Assembly: GCF_023897065.1 (NCBI RefSeq)
Contig: NZ_JAMHIV010000010.1
Location: forward strand, 170,868-234,867
Length of the DNA: 64,000 nt
From: Crossiella sp. SN42
GTDB lineage: Bacteria > Actinomycetota > Actinomycetes > Mycobacteriales > Pseudonocardiaceae
Direction of reading: 5' to 3'
The position numbers were made by a program, and so were the translations under genes. This document shows positions 33,308 through 41,542 of this stretch, one piece after another (the stretch's first letter is position 1; the number at the start of each line of letters is the position of its first letter). The notes beneath the pieces were generated by a model, which ran no database searches, was not told where the DNA came from, and saw only the letters and a program-made list of their open reading frames with translations.

Positions 33308-34150
33308 CTACTTGCCGCCGGTCGTGGCGATGCCGCGGACGAGGTAGCGCTGTCCGAGCAGGAAGGCCAGGAAGATCGGCAGCAGGGACACCACGTTCAT
33401 CGCGAACAGCGAGCCCCATGAGGTCGAGACGGTGGCGTCGATGAACGTGCGCAGGGCGACCGGCACGGTGTACATCTCCGGGTCCGTCAGGTAGATCAGC
33501 TGGCTGAAGAAGTCGTTCCAGGTCCAGATGAAGGTGAAGATCGTGGTGGAGGCCAGCGCGGGCACCATCAGCGGCAGCATGATCCGCAGGAAGATGCGAG
33601 GGTGGCCGCAGCCGTCGATGCGCGCCGCCTCGTCCAGCTCACGCGGCAGCCCCCTGATGAACTGCACCATCAGGAAGACGAAGAAGGCGTCGGTGGCAAG
33701 GAGCTTGGGCACGATCAGCGGCAGGAACGTGTTCACCCAGCCCAACTGGGAGAACAGGATGTACTGCGGCACGATGATCACGTGGATGGGCAGCATGATC
33801 GTGCCGAGCATGATGCCGAACCACCACCGCTTGCCGCTGAACTCCAGCCGGGCGAAGGCGTAGGCGGCCATCGAGCAGGACACCAGGTTGCCGATCACGC
33901 AGCCCAGCACCACGATCGCGGAGTTGATCAGGTAGTGCCCGAACGGGGAGGCCAGCGCGCCCCAGCCGGCCACGTAGTTGTCGGTGCGCAGGGTGTCCAG
34001 CACCAGGCCGGGGCTGCGGAAGATCTCGTCGTCCGGCCGCAGTGAGCTGACCACCATCCACAGCACCGGGTACAGCATCACGAAACCGAGCAGGATCAGG
34101 CCGATGTGCTTGGCCGGCGCGGAGATCCGTCGCCTGAGGTCAGTCGTCAT
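33308..34150 (-). CDS. carbohydrate ABC transporter permease (MalG type)
   Basis: Permease of 280 residues, MTTDLRRRISAPAKHIGLILLGFVML, with about six membrane helices and the EAA loop DEAARIDGCGHPRIFLRIMLP. It overlaps the upstream permease by 11 bases. Typical C-terminus ...LLGQRYLVRGIATTGGK. It is the second half of the channel of the DUF6807-operon importer; no ATPase gene is present. Confidence 0.92.
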   Translation of the reverse strand: MTTDLRRRISAPAKHIGLILLGFVMLYPVLWMVVSSLRPDDEIFRSPGLVLDTLRTDNYVAGWGALASPFGHYLINSAIVVLGCVIGNLVSCSMAAYAFARLEFSGKRWWFGIMLGTIMLPIHVIIVPQYILFSQLGWVNTFLPLIVPKLLATDAFFVFLMVQFIRGLPRELDEAARIDGCGHPRIFLRIMLPLMVPALASTTIFTFIWTWNDFFSQLIYLTDPEMYTVPVALRTFIDATVSTSWGSLFAMNVVSLLPIFLAFLLGQRYLVRGIATTGGK

Positions 34151-35060
34151 AGAACACCCAGTACTTCGCGGCCCAGAAGTTGATGAAGGTGAACGCGCCG
34201 ATGATCAGCAGCAGGAACCAGGCCAGCGCGGAGGCGTAGCCCATGTCGAACCGGCTGAAACCCTGCTGGTACAGGTAAAGCGTGTAGAACATGGTCGAGT
34301 CCGACGGACCGCCGGTGCCCCCGGAGACCACGAACGCCTGGGTGAAGGACTGGAAGGCGTGGATGATCTGCAGCACCAGGTTGAAGAAGACGATGGGGGA
34401 CAGCAGCGGGAAGGTGATGTGCCGGAACCGGGACCACCTGCCCACGCCGTCGATGGCGGCGGCCTCGTAGTACATGGCCGGGATCTGCCGCAGCCCGGCC
34501 AGGAAGATGATCATCGGCGCGCCGAAGGTCCACACGTTGAGCACGATGAGCGTGGACAGCGCGGTGTCCGGGTCGGAGATCCAGCCCTTGCCCTGCACGC
34601 CGACGAGCGCGAGCACCCGGTTGACCAGGCCGTCCGCGCCGAAGATCTGCGTCCACAGCACCGCGATCGCCACGCTGGAGCCCAGCAGTGAGGGCAGGTA
34701 GAACGCCGAGCGGTAGAACGCGAGCCCGCGCATCCCCCGGTCCAGCAGCATGGCCACCGCCAGTGCGAAGGCCAGCTGCAGCGGCACCGAGACCAGCACG
34801 TAGGTGAAGGTCACGCCCAGCGCGTTGTGCAGCCGCTCGTCGGTGAGGATGCGCGCGAAGTTGTCCAGGCCGATGAACCTCGGCGGCTGGATCAGGTTGT
34901 ACTTGGTGAAGCCGAGGCCGAAGGAGGCCAGCACCGGCCCGACCGTGATCACGGCCAGGCCGAGGAACCAGGGCGCCAGGAACCAGAACGCGGCCTTGTT
35001 GTCCCGCTTGCGCGAGGGGCCGCCGCGGCGCAGCCTGCGCAGCTCATCGAGGGCACTCAC
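34140..35060 (-). CDS. carbohydrate ABC transporter permease (MalF type)
   Basis: Permease of 306 residues and first gene of the operon. GTG 35060 has GGAGGG about 11 bases upstream. The first helix is AAFWFLAPWFLGLAVITVGPV; the EAA loop is YEAAAIDGVGRWSRFRHITFP. A LacI-type palindrome lies 38-55 bases upstream and a TCGATTCGA element about 225 bases upstream, so the operon may answer to two sugar regulators. An open frame reaching 36161 is a shadow. Confidence 0.92.
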   Translation of the reverse strand: MSALDELRRLRRGGPSRKRDNKAAFWFLAPWFLGLAVITVGPVLASFGLGFTKYNLIQPPRFIGLDNFARILTDERLHNALGVTFTYVLVSVPLQLAFALAVAMLLDRGMRGLAFYRSAFYLPSLLGSSVAIAVLWTQIFGADGLVNRVLALVGVQGKGWISDPDTALSTLIVLNVWTFGAPMIIFLAGLRQIPAMYYEAAAIDGVGRWSRFRHITFPLLSPIVFFNLVLQIIHAFQSFTQAFVVSGGTGGPSDSTMFYTLYLYQQGFSRFDMGYASALAWFLLLIIGAFTFINFWAAKYWVFYDD

Positions 35061-35097
35061 GGCGTGGGAACCCTCCTCACCGCTCTGTGGATCAGGG

Positions 35098-35115
35098 CTG
35101 GAAAACGCTTTCCAG
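35098..35115. promoter_or_regulatory. LacI-type operator before the DUF6807 operon
   Basis: CTGGAAAACGCTTTCCAG: perfect 7-base arms (CTGGAAA/TTTCCAG) around a CG-centred tetranucleotide, the usual shape of LacI-family sites. It lies 38 bases upstream of the first permease. Confidence 0.7.
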
Positions 35116-35283
35116 ACTTGCACCGGGCTGACAGGGGAGTCAAGACCGTTCGCCTCCGGGGGGCCGGGATCGCGCGGTTTTTGGTGCTGTCGCGCAGGTT
35201 CTGTCGTTCTTCGCCGGCCAGGTAGGTCAGCGGGTGCGGGGATCATGGCCGCTGGTCCGCCGGTCTGGCAACGAATGGTCGAA

Positions 35284-35294
35284 TTCGAATCGAA
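35284..35294. promoter_or_regulatory. TCGATTCGA element (site C, minus orientation)
   Basis: TTCGAATCGAA on the plus strand, that is TTCGATTCGAA on the strand of the minus-strand operon. Core at 35285-35293, with extra GAATT and ATCGG flanks giving a run of three TCGA steps. The 381-base gap 35061-35441 contains this site, the LacI-type palindrome at 35098 and the leader of the SnoaL-like gene; nothing else was recognised in it. Confidence 0.5.
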
Positions 35295-35441
35295 TCGGCG
35301 GGTATCCGCGCGGTGACCTCCCCGGCGCGCAGCGTCAATTGGTGATCTCCTTGCCCGGCGCTGTCTTCGCCCTGTCCAGGCGCTACCTCGCAGCTCCGAG
35401 ACTGGTGTCAATCCCACTGACGGGCGAAGAAGGAGAGCATG

Positions 35442-35966
35442 ATGAGTGTCAACAACGGGGTCCGGATCGTCGCGGCGGCCGCCGCCCTGCTGGCCATCAC
35501 GGCGGTGCCCGCCACCGCGGCGACCAGCGCCGCCACGTCGCCGGTCCAGGCGGCCGGGCTGGGCGTCGACCTGGGCCTGCACCTGGGCGGCAAGCCGAGC
35601 CAGCAGCAGATCGCCGGGCTGTTCCAGCAGTGGAACGCGGCGCTGGCCACCGGCAACCCGGAGGTGGTGGCCGACCTGTACCTGCCGGACGCGGCGCTGC
35701 TGCCCACCCTGTCCAACGAGGTGCGCATCAACCGGGCCGCCATCGTGGACTACTTCAAGTCCTTCCTGGCCAAGGGCCCCAGCGGGCGGATCATCAGCTC
35801 CAACATCAACGTGCTGGACCGCGACACCGCGATGGACAACGGCACCTACGTGTTCACCTTCAAGGACGGCACCACCGCGCAGGCCCGGTACACCTACGTC
35901 TACGAGAAGGTCGGCGGCCGCTGGCTGATCGCCGCGCACCACTCCTCCGCGATGCCGGAGAAGTAA
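35442..35966 (+). CDS. secreted SnoaL-like / CaMKII-association-type protein
   Basis: Small exported protein of 174 residues: a signal peptide to about residue 30, then a single NTF2-like cone (KPSQQQIAGLFQQWNAALATGNPEVVADLYLPDAALLPTLSNEVR...YFKSFLAKGPSG...YTYVYEKVGGRWLIAAHHSSAMPE). The closest pattern is the SgcJ/EcaC or CaMKII-association group; the ending HHSSAMP is typical. ATG 35442 sits six bases from AGGAG; ATG 35439 is too close. Role unknown: ligand binding or stress-related in many actinomycetes. It is followed by two GTCGAAT repeats belonging to the next operon's upstream region. Confidence 0.85.
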   Translation: MSVNNGVRIVAAAAALLAITAVPATAATSAATSPVQAAGLGVDLGLHLGGKPSQQQIAGLFQQWNAALATGNPEVVADLYLPDAALLPTLSNEVRINRAAIVDYFKSFLAKGPSGRIISSNINVLDRDTAMDNGTYVFTFKDGTTAQARYTYVYEKVGGRWLIAAHHSSAMPEK

Positions 35967-35983
35967 CCCCTTCGATGACCTTC

Positions 35984-36000
35984 GTCGAATATCGTCGAAT
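35984..36000. promoter_or_regulatory. GTCGAAT direct repeat (site E)
   Basis: GTCGAAT at 35984-35990 and again at 35994-36000, ten bases apart, in the gap before the alpha-xylosidase operon. GATTCGG follows at 36005. Similar phased GTCGAA copies occur at 13695, 51691 and 58008. Confidence 0.4.
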
Positions 36001-36114
36001 CGCGGATTCGGCCGGGACGTCCGGCCGAATCCGCTCCATCTGGTAGCAAAGTTGCCGGAAAGTCCTCGCCGCCGTGGTGTTGACGTGGTTCCGGGGTGGC
36101 CGTAGCTTTCCCGG

Positions 36115-36133
36115 TCGAAGCGCTTCGATTCGA
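36115..36133. promoter_or_regulatory. LacI-type palindrome overlapping TCGATTCGA (site D)
   Basis: TCGAAGCGCTTCGA (36115-36128) is a perfect 14-base CG-centred palindrome; its right half continues as TCGATTCGA (36125-36133). It ends 30 bases before ATG 36164, just upstream of the GGAGG ribosome site. It is probably the operator for the LacI protein encoded at the end of this operon. Confidence 0.7.
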
Positions 36134-36163
36134 CGCTGACCACGGTTTTCCTGGAGGACATCG

Positions 36164-37447
36164 ATGTTCCAGCGAGTGCGGATCGTGGCGCTGTGCGCCT
36201 TGCTGCTGGCGGCCGCGGGTTGTGGTGGCTCCGGGGACTCCGACGCCAACACCCTGGAGGTCTGGCACTACGAGGCGCCCAACAGCGCCATGGGCATCGC
36301 CTGGCAGCAGGCGATCAAGGAGTTCGAGGCCAGCCATCCCGGGGTGAAGGTCCGCTTCCAGGAAAAGGGCTTCGAGCAGATCCAGAAGACCGCGCCGATG
36401 GTGCTCAACTCCCGTGAGGCGCCGGATGTGCTGGAGTACAACAAGGGCAACGCCACCACCGGTCTGCTCTCCCGGCAGGGCCTGCTGAGCGACCTCAGCG
36501 AGGAAGCCGGCAAACGCGGCTGGGACAAGCTGCTCGCCCCCGGCCTGCAGACCACCGCGAAGTACGACGAGCGCGGGGTGATGGGCTCCGGCAAGTGGTT
36601 CGGCGTGCCGAACTACGCCGAGTACGTCACCGTCTACTACAACCAGGACGCCTTCCGGCAGCGCGGGATCGCGGTGCCGACCACCCTGGCCGAGCTCACC
36701 GCGGCGATGGACACCTTCGTCGCCGCCGGGGTGACCCCGCTGTCGGTGGGCGGCGCGGAGTACCCGGCCCAGCACGTCCTCTACCAGCTCGCGCTGAGCA
36801 AGGCCGACCGCGGCTGGGTGGACCGCTTCCAGCGCTACACCGGCCCGGTCGACTTCCACGACGCCGCCTGGAGCTACGCCGCGGAGACCTTCGCCGAGTG
36901 GGTGCGCAAGGGATACCTCAAGAACACCGCGGCCGGGGTCAAGGCCGAGGACATGGGCGCGGCCTTCACCCGCGGCGAGCACCCGATCATGATCTCCGGC
37001 AGCTGGTGGCACGGCAGGCTGGCCAAGGAGATCACCGGCTTCCAGTGGAGCACCTTCCGCTGGCCCGGCAACAAGCTCAGCGCGGGCTCGGCGGGCAACC
37101 ACTGGGTGGTGCCGCAGGGCTCGAAGAACAAGCAGCTGGCCTACGACTTCATCGACATCACCATGCGCAAGGGCATCCAGAACAAGCTCGCCGAGGCAGG
37201 CGCCATCGCGGTGGCCGCCGACCCCGCGCCTGCCGCCGACGCGCGCACCAAGGTGCTCAACGACGACTTCACCGCGCTGGTGCAGGGTGACGGGCTCGCC
37301 TTCTACCCGGACTGGCCCGCGCCCGGCTACTACGACGCCATGGTCTCCGGCACCCAGAAGCTGATCACCGGGGCCGCGCCGCCGCACCAGGTGCTCACCG
37401 AGCTGGCCAAGCCGTACCAGGAAAACCTGGCCACGGTCGGCAAATGA
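36164..37447 (+). CDS. sugar ABC transporter substrate-binding lipoprotein
   Basis: Family 1 solute-binding protein of 427 residues. Signal peptide with lipobox LAAAGC (Cys20) followed by GGSGDSD. Mature part: LEVWHYEAPNSAMGIAWQQAIKEFEASHPGVKV and many exposed aromatics (SGSWWHG, AFYPDWPAPGYY) suitable for stacking against an oligosaccharide. GGAGG is seven bases before ATG. First gene of a five-gene operon with two permeases, GH31 and LacI. Xyloglucan- or isoprimeverose-type oligosaccharides are the probable ligands, judged from the alpha-xylosidase. Confidence 0.9.
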   Translation: MFQRVRIVALCALLLAAAGCGGSGDSDANTLEVWHYEAPNSAMGIAWQQAIKEFEASHPGVKVRFQEKGFEQIQKTAPMVLNSREAPDVLEYNKGNATTGLLSRQGLLSDLSEEAGKRGWDKLLAPGLQTTAKYDERGVMGSGKWFGVPNYAEYVTVYYNQDAFRQRGIAVPTTLAELTAAMDTFVAAGVTPLSVGGAEYPAQHVLYQLALSKADRGWVDRFQRYTGPVDFHDAAWSYAAETFAEWVRKGYLKNTAAGVKAEDMGAAFTRGEHPIMISGSWWHGRLAKEITGFQWSTFRWPGNKLSAGSAGNHWVVPQGSKNKQLAYDFIDITMRKGIQNKLAEAGAIAVAADPAPAADARTKVLNDDFTALVQGDGLAFYPDWPAPGYYDAMVSGTQKLITGAAPPHQVLTELAKPYQENLATVGK

Positions 37448-38337
37448 GGACCCGCGTCTACTGGTTCTACCTGATCCCCGGCGCCCTGCTGTTCCTGGCG
37501 GTGATCCTGGTGCCGCTGGTGATGAACCTCGGCCTGAGCCTCACCCGCTGGTCGGGCGTCGGCGATCCACAGTGGACCGGACTCGACAACTACGAACGGC
37601 TGTTCGCCGACAGCACCTTCTGGGCCTCCTTCCGGCACAACATTGGGCTGGTGCTGGCCATGGCGGTGCTGCCGGCCCTGCTCGGCCTGGTGCTGGCGGC
37701 CACCCTGTTCGACATCGTGGGCAAGCGGTTCGGCCCGCGCACCGCGAGCGTCATCCGCGCCTGCCTCTACCTGCCGCAGGTGCTGCCGATCGCGGTGGCC
37801 GGCATCGTCTGGAGCTGGATCCTGGCCTCGGAGAACGGCGCGCTCAACGAGGTGCTGGCCGGCCTCGGCCTTGGCGGGCTGGCCCAGGACTGGCTGGGCA
37901 ACCCGGACCTGGCGCTGTACAGCGTGATGGGCGTGCTGGTGTGGGTGCAGCTGGGCTACCCGGTGGTGATCTTCATGTCCGGCTTGCAGCGGGTGGATCC
38001 CGCGCTGTACGAGGCCGCCGACCTCGACGGCGCGTCCTGGTGGCGACGGTTCTGGCACATCACCGTGCCGCACATCCGGCCGGAGAGCTATGTGGTCCTG
38101 CTGACCTGCACCATCGCCGCGCTCAAGGTCTTCGGCCCGATCTACGTGCTCACCAGGGGCGGACCCGGCGGGGCGACCACGGTGCCCTCCTACTTCAGCT
38201 TCCAGAACTTCTTCGAGCGCACCCAGGTCGGCTACGGCGCGGCCATCGCCACCGTGCTGCTGGTGCTCATCCTGGCGCTGACCGCGATCTTCGTCCGGGT
38301 GCAGCACCGCGGCGAGCGAGCGGGGGCGAGCGCATGA
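37444..38337 (+). CDS. carbohydrate ABC transporter permease (MalF type)
   Basis: Permease of 297 residues, MRTRVYWFYLIPGALLFLAVILVPLV, with EAA loop YEAADLDGASWWRRFWHITVP. Starts within the stop of the binding protein (ATGA at 37444) and ends overlapping the next permease in the same way. Confidence 0.92.
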   Translation: MRTRVYWFYLIPGALLFLAVILVPLVMNLGLSLTRWSGVGDPQWTGLDNYERLFADSTFWASFRHNIGLVLAMAVLPALLGLVLAATLFDIVGKRFGPRTASVIRACLYLPQVLPIAVAGIVWSWILASENGALNEVLAGLGLGGLAQDWLGNPDLALYSVMGVLVWVQLGYPVVIFMSGLQRVDPALYEAADLDGASWWRRFWHITVPHIRPESYVVLLTCTIAALKVFGPIYVLTRGGPGGATTVPSYFSFQNFFERTQVGYGAAIATVLLVLILALTAIFVRVQHRGERAGASA

Positions 38338-39191
38338 CCCACCGGATGCCCCAGCGGAGGACCCGGCGCAAGATCGGCTGGCCGGCCACCGCGGTGCTGC
38401 TGTCGCTGGTCGTGCTGGCAGTGGCCATGCTGGCGCCGTTCGTGATCGTGGCGCTCAACGCGGTCAAGACGCCCGCGGAGTACGCCGCCGACGGCCCGCT
38501 GAGCCTGCCGAACGGGCTGCACCTGGCCGGGATCATCGACTTCTGGCAGCGGGTGGACTTCGGCGGCAAGCTGCTCAACAGCTTCCTGATCAGCGGCGCG
38601 GTCGCGGTGCTGGCCGTGCTGGTCTCGGTGTGCAACGCCTACGCGCTGGGCATCGGCCGGGTGCGCGGGCGGGTGTGGATCGTGGTGCTGTTCCTGATCG
38701 CCAACACCATGCCGCAGGAGGCGCTGGTCTACCCGCTGTACTACCTGTTCAAGGAAGTCGGCCTGTACGACACCCAGCTCGGCGTGATCATCGTCTTCAC
38801 CGTGATCCAGGCGGCCTTCGGCACCTACCTGCTGTCCTCGATCCTCGGGGAGTTCCCGCGCGAGATCCTGGAGGCGGCCCGGATCGACGGCGCGAACTCC
38901 TGGCAGGTGCTCATCAGGGTGGTGGTGCCGGTCAGCAAACCGACGCTGGGCGTGCTGTTCGTGTTCTTCTTCATCTGGACCTGGAACGAGTTCTTCCTGC
39001 CCTTGGTGCTGCTGGTGTCCAACGAGACCCAGACCGTGCCGGTGGCGCTGGGCGTGCTGCAAGGGCAGCGGATGATGGACGCGACCACCACCAGCGCCTC
39101 CGCGCTGCTGGGCCTCATCCCGGCGGTGGCGTTCTTCCTGATCTTCCAACGGACCCTGACCAGGGGACTGACCGCGGGAATGGGCCGATGA
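38334..39191 (+). CDS. carbohydrate ABC transporter permease (MalG type)
   Basis: Permease of 285 residues with a basic N-terminus (MTHRMPQRRTRRKIGW) and EAA loop LEAARIDGANSWQVLIRVVVP; C-terminus RTLTRGLTAGMGR. Overlaps both neighbours by ATGA. Completes the channel of the presumed alpha-xyloside importer; its ATPase must come from elsewhere. Confidence 0.92.
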   Translation: MTHRMPQRRTRRKIGWPATAVLLSLVVLAVAMLAPFVIVALNAVKTPAEYAADGPLSLPNGLHLAGIIDFWQRVDFGGKLLNSFLISGAVAVLAVLVSVCNAYALGIGRVRGRVWIVVLFLIANTMPQEALVYPLYYLFKEVGLYDTQLGVIIVFTVIQAAFGTYLLSSILGEFPREILEAARIDGANSWQVLIRVVVPVSKPTLGVLFVFFFIWTWNEFFLPLVLLVSNETQTVPVALGVLQGQRMMDATTTSASALLGLIPAVAFFLIFQRTLTRGLTAGMGR

Positions 39192-41542
39192 AGTTCAGCG
39201 ACGGCTACTGGCTGCTGCGCGAGGGCGTGCGCGCCGAGCACCCGGTGCAGGCCCACGACGTGACGCCGGGACCCGGCTCGCTCACCGTGCACGCGCCCAC
39301 CAGGCGGGTGCGCCACCGCGGCGACCTGTTGAAGGGCCCGGTGGTCACGGTCGGCCTGACCGCGCCGATGCCGGGCGTCATCGGCGTCACCATCACCCAC
39401 TTCGCCGGAGAGCAGCCAAGGCAGCCGAGGTTCGAGCTGGCCGTGGCCGACCGCTCGGCCGGACCGGACGACTGGGACTCGGTGTCCATTGTGGACGACG
39501 AGGCGGTGCTCAGCTCCGGCGAGCTGTCGGTGCGGGTGGCCCGCGGCAGGCCCTGGTCGCTGGACTTCGTCGCCGACGGCAAGGTGCTGACCTCCAGCGG
39601 GGACAACGGCATGGGGTTCATGACCACCGGCGACGGCGGGCACCACGTGCGCGAGCAGCTGCGGCTGGCGGTGGGCGAGCTGGTCTACGGGCTGGGGGAG
39701 CGGTTCGGGCCGTTGGTCAAGAACGGCCAGGTGGTCGACATCTGGAACGCCGACGGCGGCACCGCCAGCGAGCAGGCCTACAAGAACGTGCCGTTCTACC
39801 TGAGCAGCGCGGGCTACGGCGTACTGGTCGACCACCCCGGGCTGGTCTCCTTCGAGGTGGGCTCGGAGGCGGTGTCCAAGGTGCAGTTCAGCGTCGAAGG
39901 CCAGTCGCTGCGCTACTTCCTCATCCACGGCCCCACCCCCAAGGACGTGCTGCGCCGCTACACCGCGCTGACCGGGCGGCCCGCGCTGCCACCGGCCTGG
40001 TCCTTCGGGCTGTGGCTGTCCACCTCCTTCACCACCTCCTACGACGAGCAGACCGTCACCGGTTTCCTGGACGGCATGCGGGAGCGGGACATCCCGCTGA
40101 GCGTGGTGCACTTCGACTGCTTCTGGATGCGCGAGCTGCACTGGTGCGACTTCCAGTGGGACCCGCGCACCTTCCCCGATCCCGAAGGCATGCTGGCCAG
40201 GCTCAAGGCGCGCGGGCTCAAGGTGTGCGTGTGGATCAACCCCTACATCGCCCAGCGTTCGGCGCTCTTCGCCGAGGGCCAGGCCAAGGGCTACCTGCTG
40301 CGCAGGCCCAACGGCGATGTCTGGCAGTGGGACCTGTGGCAGCCGGGCATGGCGCTGGTGGACTTCACCAACCCGGCCGCCCGCCGCTGGTACGCCGAGA
40401 AGCTGGACGCGCTGCTGGACCAGGGCGTGGACTGCTTCAAGACCGACTTCGGCGAGCGGGTGCCCACCGACGTGCTCTACTACGACCGCGCCGACCCGGA
40501 GCGGATGCACAACTACTACACCTACCTCTACAACCGCACCGTCTTCGAGCTGCTGCGCGAGCGGCGCGGGGATGGCGAGGCGGTGGTCTTCGCCCGCTCG
40601 GCAACCGTTGGCTGCCAACAGTTTCCCGTGCACTGGGGCGGGGACTGCGAGTCCACCTTCGAGGCGATGGCGGAGAGCCTGCGCGGCGGGCTGTCCCTCG
40701 GTCTGTCCGGGTTCGGCTTCTGGAGCCACGACATCGGCGGCTTCGAGGGCACCCCGGACCCGGCGCTGTTCAAGCGCTGGATCGCCTTCGGGCTGCTGTC
40801 CTCGCACAGCCGCCTGCACGGCAGCTCCTCCTACCGGGTGCCCTGGCTCTTCGACGAGGAGTCCACCCCGGTGCTGCGGTTCTTCACCCGGCTCAAGGCC
40901 CGCCTGATGCCGTACCTGTTCGCCGCGTCGGTGCAGGCGCGCGACGAGGGCGTGCCGGTGATGCGGGCGATGGCGCTGGAGTTCCCCGAGGACCCGGCCT
41001 GCGCGCACCTGGAACGGCAGTACCTGCTCGGCGACGACCTGCTGGTGGCCCCGGTGTTCAGCGCCGACGGCGAGGTCTCCTACTACCTGCCCGAGGGCAC
41101 CTGGACCGATGTGCTGACCGGCGAGGCGGTGCTCGGCGGGCGGTGGCTGCGGCGGCGCCATGACTTCCAGTCCCTGCCGCTGCTGGCCAGGCCCGGCTCG
41201 GTGATCCCGTTCGGCGCGGTGGACGACCGGCCGGACTACGACTACGCCGAGGGCGTGACCCTGCACGTGCACCAGCTCGCCGACGGGACGCGGGTGCGCA
41301 CCAGGGTCCCGGACGTCACCGGCGCGACCGCGGTGGTCTTCGACACCGCGCGGATGGGCCGCACGGTGATGGTGCAGGCCGACCGGGAGGTCACCGGCTG
41401 GCGGGTGCTGCTGGTCGGGGTGCACTCGGTGCGCTCGGCCGACGGCGGGCGGATCACCGCGCACCCGCACGGCACGCTGGTCGAGGCGGAGAGCTCGGTG
41501 GTCACGGTGGTGCAGGGGAGCGACGATGATCAAGATCACTGA
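39188..41542 (+). CDS. GH31 alpha-xylosidase, intracellular (YicI-like)
   Basis: GH31 enzyme of 784 residues with no signal peptide. The nucleophile is Asp420 in DCFKTDFGE and the acid/base Asp486 in WGGDCEST, a spacing of 66, the same as in E. coli YicI (416/482). Other YicI-type features: N-terminal beta-sandwich starting MKFSDGYWLLREGV, DIWNADGGTASEQAYKNVPFYLS, SFGLWLSTSFTTSYDE and HFDCFWMRELHWCDFQWD. It should remove alpha-1,6-xylose from imported xyloglucan fragments. It starts inside the permease stop (ATGA) and overlaps the lacI start by 17 bases. Confidence 0.94.
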   Translation: MKFSDGYWLLREGVRAEHPVQAHDVTPGPGSLTVHAPTRRVRHRGDLLKGPVVTVGLTAPMPGVIGVTITHFAGEQPRQPRFELAVADRSAGPDDWDSVSIVDDEAVLSSGELSVRVARGRPWSLDFVADGKVLTSSGDNGMGFMTTGDGGHHVREQLRLAVGELVYGLGERFGPLVKNGQVVDIWNADGGTASEQAYKNVPFYLSSAGYGVLVDHPGLVSFEVGSEAVSKVQFSVEGQSLRYFLIHGPTPKDVLRRYTALTGRPALPPAWSFGLWLSTSFTTSYDEQTVTGFLDGMRERDIPLSVVHFDCFWMRELHWCDFQWDPRTFPDPEGMLARLKARGLKVCVWINPYIAQRSALFAEGQAKGYLLRRPNGDVWQWDLWQPGMALVDFTNPAARRWYAEKLDALLDQGVDCFKTDFGERVPTDVLYYDRADPERMHNYYTYLYNRTVFELLRERRGDGEAVVFARSATVGCQQFPVHWGGDCESTFEAMAESLRGGLSLGLSGFGFWSHDIGGFEGTPDPALFKRWIAFGLLSSHSRLHGSSSYRVPWLFDEESTPVLRFFTRLKARLMPYLFAASVQARDEGVPVMRAMALEFPEDPACAHLERQYLLGDDLLVAPVFSADGEVSYYLPEGTWTDVLTGEAVLGGRWLRRRHDFQSLPLLARPGSVIPFGAVDDRPDYDYAEGVTLHVHQLADGTRVRTRVPDVTGATAVVFDTARMGRTVMVQADREVTGWRVLLVGVHSVRSADGGRITAHPHGTLVEAESSVVTVVQGSDDDQDH

